Assembly (NCBI GenBank): GCA_003662985.1
Contig: QMZD01000081.1
Span: forward strand, 1-7,257
From: Archaeoglobales archaeon
Lineage (GTDB): Archaea > Halobacteriota > Archaeoglobi > Archaeoglobales > Archaeoglobaceae
Direction: 5' to 3'
Length of the DNA stretch: 7,257 nucleotides
The notes beneath the pieces are model-generated. The model searched no databases. It saw only the letters and a program-made list of their open reading frames with translations, and was not told where the DNA came from. Below, in pieces: positions 1-6,063 of the stretch (position 1 is its first letter; each line of letters opens with the position of its first letter). Position numbers and translations under genes: made by a program.

Positions 1-40
1 AATTTTTTAAATTTTTTATTCCTATCCCATTTCCCAAGGT
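1..40. other. T-rich tract at the window edge, possible terminator or outward promoter
   Basis: Two runs of six T separated by three A lie in the first 18 bases, followed by a pyrimidine-rich stretch. On the + strand this resembles the oligo-T signals that end archaeal transcripts, so it could close a gene lying left of the window. Read on the - strand it is an A/T box that could serve a leftward promoter. Nothing here decides between the two. No coding region is visible in bases 1-97. Confidence 0.3.
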
Positions 41-58
41 TCGCTATTTTTGTAACAA

Positions 59-91
59 TTTTTAAACCGAGAGTACCAACGGATTTTGGTG
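59..91 (+). promoter_or_regulatory. Promoter and ribosome binding site of the AIR-synthase-related gene
   Basis: A TATA-like box TTTTTAAA lies at 59-66. With the usual archaeal spacing of about 25-27 bases, transcription would start near 88-92, leaving a leader of at most about ten bases. GGTG at 88-91 is six bases before the ATG and could pair with the 16S rRNA 3' end, but it would sit at the very start of such a leader. The box is seen in the sequence; the start site is inferred. Confidence 0.45.
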
Positions 92-97
92 TGCTAA

Positions 98-1432
98 ATG
101 GATCTCGAAGGATTTGCAAGGAGAATGCTCTCTCGAACGGGAGAAGAAAAAGTCAGAAAGCTGCTTGCTGAAAGGATAACGGAAATAAAGAGCTGGAATT
201 ACGAAAGAGCCGAGAAATGGGCACAGGCGGTTATTCTGGAAGTGAAAAATGCAACCTCGAAGTCCCATCCCGTTCTGGATTATCGTTCCTCAGGAGTTAG
301 CATGGGAGAATTTGGTGTTGGATCAAGGGGACGAGGAGATTTCTACGTTCACAGAAAGATTGCAGAAGTAATAGGAGAAAGTAACGCTGTCCTCTCCACA
401 AAAGATCTTGATGATGCTGGGGTTGTTAGGTATGGAAACTCCTACATCTCCGTCGCTATAGACGGAATTCATTCAAGGCTTAGCGAGTATCCATTTGTAG
501 CTGGCTTTCACGTTACGAGGGCTGCGATGAGGGATGTTTACGTTATGGGAGCGAGGCCGGTAGCTGTTTTCTCGGACATCCACGTTGCCGACGACGGAGA
601 TGTGGCGAAGATTTTTGATCATATAGCTGGGATCACAGCTGTTTGCGATTTAACCGGAGTGCCTTTAGTCAGCGGGAGTACACTGAGAATCGGAGGTGAC
701 ATGGTAATTGGTGAAAGAATGACCGGTGGTGTCGGCTGCGTTGGTGTTTCAGAGCAGATCACCCCAAGAAAGAATGCAAAAGAGGGCGATGTAATCCTGC
801 TGACAGAGGGAGCTGGAGGTGGAACGATCGTTACAACTGCCATATTCTATGGAATGCATGAGCTTATCGACGAAACACTAAACATCGATTTCCTTCTCTC
901 GTGTGAAGCCCTCTTCTCAGAAAACATTGTTGGAAAAATCCACTCAATGAGCGATGTAACCAACGGTGGGATCAGAGGTGATGCCGAGGAAATTTCATCC
1001 GTTTCAGGCACGGCTTTGGTCTTCGATTACGAAAAAACTAGGAAAGCTGTGAATCCTAAAATCCTTGGAATGCTAGAAGAACTTGAAATCGACTTTATGG
1101 GTGTATCAATAGACTCATTGATGGTCATTGCTCCTCCTGATGTTGCCAAACTCGTTAAAAAAGCAATAAGGAAGATTAATGTTAAGGTTGTCGAGGCTGG
1201 CTGGGTTGAGAAGGGAAAAGGAGCTTATTTCATCAAGGATAGGAAGAAAGAACTCCTTAAACCGAGGTTTAGGGAGTCCGCCTACACACCTTTGAAGAGG
1301 ATCGTTGGTGAGGCGACGCCACCTGACTTTGAGGAGATGCGAGAAAAGGTTGATCTCGCAGCAAAGGCTGCTATTGAAAAGAAGATGAAGGTCATCGAGA
1401 GGATCAAAAAGAGAGATAAGAGAGGTAATTAG
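98..1432 (+). CDS. AIR-synthase-related protein (PurM/SelD/HypE/ThiL superfamily), archaeal long form
   Basis: This 444-residue cytosolic protein has the two-domain fold of ATP-using AIR-synthase-like enzymes. Residues 1-65 form a charged helical N-terminal extension. The ATP/Mg-binding half carries a Gly-rich loop (GVGSRGRGDF, 73-82), the acidic motif KDLDDAG (102-108), DGIHSRLSEYPF (122-133) and MGARPVAVFSD (150-160). The C-terminal half has the superfamily's DVTNGGIRGDAEEIS (286-300), equivalent to the D-V-T/D-G-G motif. A Lys/Arg/Glu-rich helix ends the protein (411-444). It lacks the C-terminal Cys that HypE carbamoylates and a SelD-type Cys/Sec in the Gly-rich loop, so neither hydrogenase maturation nor selenophosphate synthesis can be assumed. 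It resembles long AIR-synthase-related proteins of methanogens and Archaeoglobales, often catalogued as HypE-like, whose substrate I do not know. The ATG is supported by GGTG six bases upstream. It converges on the MazG-like gene with a 40-base gap. Family assignment is firm, reaction unknown. Confidence 0.9.
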   Translation: MDLEGFARRMLSRTGEEKVRKLLAERITEIKSWNYERAEKWAQAVILEVKNATSKSHPVLDYRSSGVSMGEFGVGSRGRGDFYVHRKIAEVIGESNAVLSTKDLDDAGVVRYGNSYISVAIDGIHSRLSEYPFVAGFHVTRAAMRDVYVMGARPVAVFSDIHVADDGDVAKIFDHIAGITAVCDLTGVPLVSGSTLRIGGDMVIGERMTGGVGCVGVSEQITPRKNAKEGDVILLTEGAGGGTIVTTAIFYGMHELIDETLNIDFLLSCEALFSENIVGKIHSMSDVTNGGIRGDAEEISSVSGTALVFDYEKTRKAVNPKILGMLEELEIDFMGVSIDSLMVIAPPDVAKLVKKAIRKINVKVVEAGWVEKGKGAYFIKDRKKELLKPRFRESAYTPLKRIVGEATPPDFEEMREKVDLAAKAAIEKKMKVIERIKKRDKRGN

Positions 1433-1475
1433 ATAATTTAGATAATTGGATAATTGAACAATCATTGAACAATCA
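1430..1475. repeat. Short tandem repeats filling the convergent intergenic gap
   Basis: Starting with the TAG stop of the left gene, TAGATAATT occurs twice in perfect tandem (1430-1438, 1439-1447), followed by the related GGATAATTG (1448-1456). Next comes an exact 11-base tandem duplication ATTGAACAATC (1453-1463, 1464-1474). On the - strand the second unit reads TGATTGTTCAA twice, beginning with the TGA stop of the MazG-like gene. The 9-base unit places a second TAG in frame three codons after the first. The repeats fill the whole gap between the two convergent genes; no strong hairpin or long T tract is evident. Confidence 0.85.
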
Positions 1476-1748
1476 GGGCAAATCCCATCGAGCTCTCGGA
1501 TCTTCCTTTATGTATTTCTCTATCAGCCTACTTTCTACATCAACCTCAAAGAGGTTAGATAGGCTTATTACCATGAACAGAACATCGCTTAGCTCCTCTC
1601 TGATGGCCTCTTTCTCCCCTCTCCTCACAGCCTCCGCAAGCTCTCCAACCTCCTCCATGAGAACGGCAAGAAGGAAAAGGGGTCCAGAATTTCTATCGGT
1701 TTCGAGGTATTTCTCTCCTATCTTTGATCTAAGCTTCTCCAGCTCCAT
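1473..1748 (-). CDS. Small MazG-like nucleotide pyrophosphohydrolase
   Basis: This 91-residue protein matches the single-domain, all-alpha MazG-like NTP pyrophosphatases, which hydrolyse (d)NTPs to (d)NMP and pyrophosphate, usually as dimers or tetramers with Mg2+. The family's metal-binding signature is intact: EEVGELAEA at 32-40 (Glu32, Glu33, Glu36) on one helix and EELSDVLF at 51-58 (Glu52, Asp55) on the next, separated by a short charged turn. Length is normal for the stand-alone archaeal type and about a third of the two-domain E. coli MazG. The tail ends WDLP, a common type of ending in these small proteins. The ATG is chosen because it gives a complete helix 1 and lies just downstream of the AT-rich shared promoter; no SD is seen. 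It diverges from the TrkA-N/DHH gene by 54 bases. Substrate (house-cleaning of damaged nucleotides or control of NTP pools) cannot be read from sequence. Confidence 0.88.
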   Translation of the reverse strand: MELEKLRSKIGEKYLETDRNSGPLFLLAVLMEEVGELAEAVRRGEKEAIREELSDVLFMVISLSNLFEVDVESRLIEKYIKEDPRARWDLP

Positions 1749-1766
1749 AAAATAGATGATCAGGAT

Positions 1767-1795
1767 AATTTTAAATATCTTGCTGGTTTAAAAAC
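1767..1795. promoter_or_regulatory. Compact bidirectional promoter between the MazG-like and TrkA-N/DHH genes
   Basis: Only 54 bases separate the two divergent start codons. Two TATA-like boxes are visible: AATTTTAAATAT at 1767-1778, nearly symmetric and so readable on both strands, and GGTTTAAAAACGG at 1783-1795. For the rightward gene, the first box is centred about 30 bases before the ATG, predicting a leaderless or nearly leaderless mRNA. For the leftward gene, the first box is about 25 bases from its ATG and the second about 42, giving either no leader or one of about 15 bases. Neither gene has a convincing SD, which fits leaderless translation. Start sites are inferred. Confidence 0.5.
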
Positions 1796-1802
1796 GGTTG
1801 AA

Positions 1803-3290
1803 ATGAGTCAAGTTAACGTTGAATTGGAGTCCGATTCGGAAGCAAGTTCTGAAGAAGAGACTGCCGACAGTAGAGAGTTTGAGTATCTGCTGATTGGCTG
1901 TGGGAGTTTTGGGTTTAATGTGTTGAAGGAGCTTGCCAAAGAAGGCAAACAGGTTCTTGCGGTTGACTCCTCTCCTGAAAAAATCGAAGTCTTGAAGGAT
2001 CAGGATTTTAATGCAATCTTAGGGGATATTTCCAATGAGGAGTTTCTCCTCTCCTTCGACTATAGCAAGATTTCAGTCGTGTTTCTTCTTCTCCCGAACT
2101 TCGATATAAATAAAAAAGCCATTAAGCTAATCAGATCCGTCTCAAAGTCCGTCTTTATAATTGCCAGGGGTTCTGGCACAAAAGAGAAAGAGGAACTCGA
2201 ATCTGTTGGGGCAGACGCGGTGATAACCCCTTCTTCTGCAATGACAAGGGTAGTAATAGAAACCCTAAACCGAATAGAGACACTCCGAAGGATCAGGAAG
2301 TTCAAAGAAGTTCTCAGCAGTATGCGGGAAAGCAAGCTTGCTATTTTTACCCACGACAATCCTGATCCAGATGCTCTTTCCTCGGCTATGGCCCTTAAAG
2401 AGATAGCGAAAAATATAGGGATTGAAGCTGATATAGTTTATTACGGGGAGATCTCACACCAAGAGAACAAGGCTATGGTCAACCTCCTCAACATCGAGGT
2501 AGTCAAGGCTACTGAAGTTGATCTGAAACAATACGAGAAGTTCGCCCTTGTTGATTCTTCAGCTAAGGGTGTGAACAATTCTATTCCCGAAGACATACAG
2601 TTAAACATCGTTATAGACCACCATCCAGCAGAAAACGTTGAGGCGGAGTTTGTGGATATACGAGATAACGTCGGCGCCACAGCCACGATAATGACGAATT
2701 ATATGGTTGAACTCAACATAGTTCCCAGTAGGACTCTAGCAACAGCTCTTTTCTTTGGAATCAAGAGTGAAACGGAGGAATTCAAGAGAAATGCAAGAAC
2801 TCAGGACTTCTCTGCAGCCGCCACACTTTACCCATACGTTGATCATGATCTCATTGAGAAGATGGAGGGGCCAGCTTTATCATATGAGACCCTCGATGTC
2901 CTCGGAACCGCGATTAAAAATAGAGAAGTTTACCCACCTGTCCTCATTTCTTTTGCCGGTTTCATAAACGAAAAGGATGCAATAACCCAGGCTGCAGACT
3001 ATCTCCTAAAACTGGAGGGAATATCTACTGTCCTAGTTTTTGGAGTTGTGAAGGATGTTGTGCATCTCTCAGCCAGAAACAATGACGTTAGACTTAACAT
3101 AGGTGAAATTCTTAGAAGGGCTTTCGGTGATGTTGGAAGTGCTGGCGGACATGCCCATGCGGCAGGAGGACAGATTCCACTTGGCATCTTCGGAGAGATC
3201 TCTGAGAAGGAGGTTTTGAGCAAGCTGATCAGAGAGGCTGTCAGGAAGCGTTTCCTGAATACTTTGGGGATTGAAGGAGTAGCTGAATGA
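1803..3290 (+). CDS. TrkA-N (RCK_N) domain fused to DHH-DHHA1 phosphoesterase
   Basis: This 495-residue protein has no membrane segments. Residues 1-25 are an acidic Ser/Glu-rich tail, probably disordered. Residues 27-160 form a Rossmann TrkA-N/RCK domain with the Gly-rich loop GCGSFG (32-37), an acidic residue at the end of strand 2 (Asp55, typical for NAD binding) and GD at 74-75. Residues 175-320 are the DHH domain, with its metal ligands intact: THDNPDPDA (183-191), VDSS (250-253) and the namesake DHH (272-274). Residues 370-480 are DHHA1, with the substrate loop GSAGGHAHAAGG (445-456). Such DHH-DHHA1 enzymes (NrnA and cyclic-dinucleotide phosphodiesterases) use two Mn2+ ions to hydrolyse short oligonucleotides, pAp or c-di-AMP/pApA. 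This domain order is familiar from archaeal proteins, but the substrate is unknown. The fused Rossmann domain suggests gating by NAD(H) or a nucleotide; there is no RCK_C domain and no GGDEF or CBS. The ATG is the only sensible start before the Rossmann domain. Confidence 0.9.
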   Translation: MSQVNVELESDSEASSEEETADSREFEYLLIGCGSFGFNVLKELAKEGKQVLAVDSSPEKIEVLKDQDFNAILGDISNEEFLLSFDYSKISVVFLLLPNFDINKKAIKLIRSVSKSVFIIARGSGTKEKEELESVGADAVITPSSAMTRVVIETLNRIETLRRIRKFKEVLSSMRESKLAIFTHDNPDPDALSSAMALKEIAKNIGIEADIVYYGEISHQENKAMVNLLNIEVVKATEVDLKQYEKFALVDSSAKGVNNSIPEDIQLNIVIDHHPAENVEAEFVDIRDNVGATATIMTNYMVELNIVPSRTLATALFFGIKSETEEFKRNARTQDFSAAATLYPYVDHDLIEKMEGPALSYETLDVLGTAIKNREVYPPVLISFAGFINEKDAITQAADYLLKLEGISTVLVFGVVKDVVHLSARNNDVRLNIGEILRRAFGDVGSAGGHAHAAGGQIPLGIFGEISEKEVLSKLIREAVRKRFLNTLGIEGVAE

Positions 3291-3311
3291 TTTGACGAAC
3301 ATTTGACGAAG
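3290..3311 (+). repeat. 11-base tandem duplication at the end of the TrkA-N/DHH gene
   Basis: ATTTGACGAAC (3290-3300) is followed directly by ATTTGACGAAG (3301-3311), matching at 10 of 11 positions. The first copy begins on the last base of the TGA stop codon. The unit length is the same as in the repeat next to the MazG-like stop, although the sequences differ. Confidence 0.8.
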
Positions 3312-3412
3312 AAAAAAGACCGGATCTCTTAGTCAAGCACAAATTCTCCCTTTTCACCGAACTCAATCGACAAAAATCCATATAAACAAGCTTACACAAT
3401 TTTATTTCTCAG
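3291..3412 (+). promoter_or_regulatory. Intergenic region with the TATA box of the lhr operon
   Basis: This 122-base spacer contains no gene I can support. It carries ATATAAAC at 3380-3387, preceded by an A-rich stretch (3371-3376) in the place of an archaeal BRE. The box centre is about 29 bases before the lhr ATG, so transcription should start at or within a couple of bases of it. The 20 bases before the ATG are pyrimidine- and A-rich with no SD, again pointing to a leaderless mRNA. No oligo-T terminator for the preceding gene is visible, so some read-through into lhr is possible. Confidence 0.6.
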
Positions 3413-6046
3413 ATGAGGCGAAGAGGTATAGTTCAAGGTAAGGAGTATGAGGATTCTGAGATCGAAAGTCTTCTCCACCCCCTCGTGAGGGAGTGGTTTA
3501 AAGGAAAATTCTCCTCATTTACACCTCCCCAAAAGTATGCGATCTACGAGGCATTTAAGGGAAACAACATTCTCATCTCATCCCCAACAGGAAGCGGAAA
3601 AACTCTTGCAGCTTTTCTTGCCGCAATTAACATGCTTATAGAACTGGCATCAAAAAACGAGCTTGAAGACAGGGTTTATACACTCTACGTCTCTCCTCTC
3701 AAAGCTTTAAACAATGACATTCGGAAGAACCTTCAGGAACCTCTTGCTGAGATCTATGAGCTTGCAGAGAAAAAAGGAATAAAGCTCCAGCCTATAAGAA
3801 TCGGAGTGAGAACGGGAGACACTGAGCAAAAAGAGAGGCAAATGCAGACAAGAAAGCCTCCACATATATTCATAACAACACCAGAAACCCTTTCCATAAT
3901 CCTCGTAAGTCCCAAGCTTTCCCAATCGCTGAAGAGTATCAAATTCCTTATTGTTGATGAAATCCATGCTGTTGCGGAGAACAAAAGGGGTACGCATCTC
4001 TCGCTATCCGTCGAAAGACTTCAGCGAATCCAGGAAGGAAAAATGGTCAGGATAGGTTTGTCGGCAACGATTTCTCCTCTTGAGGAGGTAGCAAAGTTCC
4101 TTGTGGGTTATGAAAATGGAAAAGAAAGGGGTTGTATAATTGCAGATGTAAGCTTTTCCAAACCCATTGACATCAAAGTCATTTCGCCAGTTGAAGACTT
4201 TTTCAGAGAGAGTTCTGAGAGTATAAGCGGGAAACTCTACGAAACTCTGGCTGACCTGATAAAATCGTCCAAAACGACCTTGATATTCACGAATACCAGA
4301 AGCGCAACGGAAAGGGTTGTTTACAATCTCAGGAAGAGGCTTGGGAAGGATTTTCCTATTAAAGCTCATCATTCCTCTCTTTCAAGAAATGTAAGGCTGG
4401 AGGTAGAGGATGAGCTCAAGAACGGTGAGCTGAGGTGTGTTGTTTCGTCGACAAGCCTCGAACTCGGTATTGATATCGGCTACATCGACCTTGTTGTCCT
4501 GTTGGGCTCGCCAAAGAGCATCAATCGGGCTTTGCAGAGGATAGGAAGGAGTGGTCACAAGCTTCATGAGGTTTCTGTAGGCAGGGTTGTCGTGGTTGAT
4601 CATGACGACCTTGTTGAGTGCACGGTTTTGACAAATGAGGCATTGAACAGAAGGCTTGACAGGATAAAAATTCCGCAGAAACCCCTCGATGTTTTATGCC
4701 AGCACATCGTTGGGATGGCGATAGAGAAGAAGTGGACGATCGATGAAGCCCTTAAGCTCATCAGAAGTAGCTATCCTTACAGAAATCTTACCAAAGAGGA
4801 GTTCATTTCCGTGCTTAGGTATTTGGCTGGCCATTCCGACTTCGAAAGGAAGAGGGTCTACGGCAAAATCTGGTTGGACGAGGAAGAAGGAACTTTCGGG
4901 AGAAGGGGAAAACTGCTTAGGCCGATCTACTATCTTAACGTTGGAACGATTCCCGATGAGGTTGCAATCAAGGTTATAACGACCGAGGGGAAACGAGTTG
5001 GCAAGGTCGAGGAGGAGTTTGCTGAGAGACTTGTTAGGGGAGACATTTTCGTTTTGGCAGGAAGAACTTTCAGATTTCTCCGTTCGAGAGGTATGAATAT
5101 AATCGTTGAGGAGGTTGAAGGGGAGAAGCCTACGGTTCCAAGCTGGTTTTCCGAACAGCTTCCTCTGAGTTACGATCTCGCTTTAAGGATTCAGCGATTC
5201 AGGGGAGAGATGGAGAGGATTCTGAATTCAGAGCTTTTGGAGTTCGAAGATGCAGTCTGGTATTTGAAGAAGAATTATAACCTTGAAAGGAGTTCTGCTG
5301 AGGCTATTGTAAGGTACTTCAGCGAGCAGAATCTCTTCAGCTATATTCCTACCGACAAAAGGTTCCTGATCGAGAATTTTCAGGATGATGGAAGCGAATG
5401 TTATGTTTTCCATTCTTTGGTTGGAAGGAGAGCGAACAGCGCCATTTCTAGGGTTGTTGGCTTTAGAGCGGGAATGATGAAGAACTGCAGCGTAAAAATC
5501 GCTGTTAATGATAACGGTTTCCTTCTGAAACTCCCCTACAGAAAAAAGCTCACAAAAGAGGACATTACAGATCTTCTCAAGCCAGAGAACTTTGTTGAGC
5601 ACCTTGTCAGAGCTTTAGACAGGACTGAGATTCTCAGAAGGAGATTCAGGCATGTTGCGGTGAGATCTTTAATGGTTCTAAGGAACTATCTCGGAAGGGA
5701 GAAAAGTGTCTGGAGACAGCAACTTAATGCAGACTCTCTTCTTAGGCTTATTAAGAAGAACTTTGGGAATGATTTCCCCGTTTTGAAGGAAACGTACAGG
5801 GAGATAATGGAGGACTCGATGGATCTCGAGAATGCGATCGATTTTCTTGAGAGGTTGAAGAGGATGGAGATAAGAATTGCGAGAATACCGTATCCAAGTC
5901 CATTTGCCCTGAACATATTCATTCTTGGAGAAGAGGATATAGTACTGATGGAGGACAGGAAGAAGATAATCAGGAGCCTTTACGAGAAGATTACCCGTCT
6001 CATCGAACTCAGAGCTGAGGTACAGGAGGATTTTAAGGCGTTGTGA
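3413..6046 (+). CDS. lhr: Large helicase-related protein Lhr (superfamily 2 ATP-dependent helicase)
   Basis: This 877-residue protein is a full Lhr-core helicase, a 3'-5' translocase acting on DNA or RNA:DNA hybrids in repair or RNA metabolism. All helicase motifs are present: a TPPQ Q-motif-like stretch (37-40), Walker A SPTGSGKT (57-64), SPLKALNND (94-102), TTPETL (155-160), DEIH box (182-185), SAT (217-219), FTNTRS (292-297), the Lhr hallmark HHSSLSR (319-325), TSLELGIDIG (347-356) and QRIGRSGH (375-382). A winged helix follows (about 417-475), then the Lhr beta-barrel and C-terminal platform (about 480-830), including RRRFRHVAVRSL (742-753). The last 50 residues have no paired cysteines, unlike the archaeal Lhr group with a C-terminal Cys motif, so it looks closer to the group without one (from memory of the family). 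It is shorter than E. coli Lhr (about 1,500 residues), which has an extra C-terminal half. It leads the metallophosphoesterase gene by 10 bases. Confidence 0.95.
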   Translation: MRRRGIVQGKEYEDSEIESLLHPLVREWFKGKFSSFTPPQKYAIYEAFKGNNILISSPTGSGKTLAAFLAAINMLIELASKNELEDRVYTLYVSPLKALNNDIRKNLQEPLAEIYELAEKKGIKLQPIRIGVRTGDTEQKERQMQTRKPPHIFITTPETLSIILVSPKLSQSLKSIKFLIVDEIHAVAENKRGTHLSLSVERLQRIQEGKMVRIGLSATISPLEEVAKFLVGYENGKERGCIIADVSFSKPIDIKVISPVEDFFRESSESISGKLYETLADLIKSSKTTLIFTNTRSATERVVYNLRKRLGKDFPIKAHHSSLSRNVRLEVEDELKNGELRCVVSSTSLELGIDIGYIDLVVLLGSPKSINRALQRIGRSGHKLHEVSVGRVVVVDHDDLVECTVLTNEALNRRLDRIKIPQKPLDVLCQHIVGMAIEKKWTIDEALKLIRSSYPYRNLTKEEFISVLRYLAGHSDFERKRVYGKIWLDEEEGTFGRRGKLLRPIYYLNVGTIPDEVAIKVITTEGKRVGKVEEEFAERLVRGDIFVLAGRTFRFLRSRGMNIIVEEVEGEKPTVPSWFSEQLPLSYDLALRIQRFRGEMERILNSELLEFEDAVWYLKKNYNLERSSAEAIVRYFSEQNLFSYIPTDKRFLIENFQDDGSECYVFHSLVGRRANSAISRVVGFRAGMMKNCSVKIAVNDNGFLLKLPYRKKLTKEDITDLLKPENFVEHLVRALDRTEILRRRFRHVAVRSLMVLRNYLGREKSVWRQQLNADSLLRLIKKNFGNDFPVLKETYREIMEDSMDLENAIDFLERLKRMEIRIARIPYPSPFALNIFILGEEDIVLMEDRKKIIRSLYEKITRLIELRAEVQEDFKAL

Positions 6047-6053
6047 CCATTAT

Positions 6054-6063
6054 GGGGTGATCC
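6054..6063 (+). promoter_or_regulatory. SD-like element overlapping the metallophosphoesterase start
   Basis: GGGGTGATCC contains GGTGATCC (6056-6063), which should pair perfectly with the usual archaeal 16S rRNA 3' end. It lies on top of the proposed GTG start at 6057-6059 rather than upstream. The gap after the lhr stop is only ten bases, so the element could hold terminating ribosomes for re-initiation. The only other in-frame starts nearby are ATG at 6099 and 6102, which are 35-40 bases downstream, too far for standard SD spacing. A chance match is possible. Confidence 0.4.

Noticed and set aside
1403..1412. T5 run on the - strand as a terminator for the MazG-like gene
   Set aside because: A single five-base run inside the 3' end of the opposing coding region is weak evidence on its own; it could act but cannot be distinguished from ordinary Lys codons.
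98..1432. Calling the first gene hypE or selD
   Set aside because: The C-terminal Cys of HypE and the Cys/Sec of SelD are absent and the termini differ, so only superfamily membership is supported.
1430..1475. CRISPR-like or integration-site interpretation of the clustered repeats
   Set aside because: Units are 9-11 bases, directly tandem without spacers, and there is no Cas, integrase or tRNA gene nearby.
1465..1755. 96-codon + strand frame opposite the MazG-like gene
   Set aside because: Its translation is a Ser/Thr/Arg-rich low-complexity product, typical of the antisense of a real helical gene, while the - strand frame carries the full MazG metal-binding signature.
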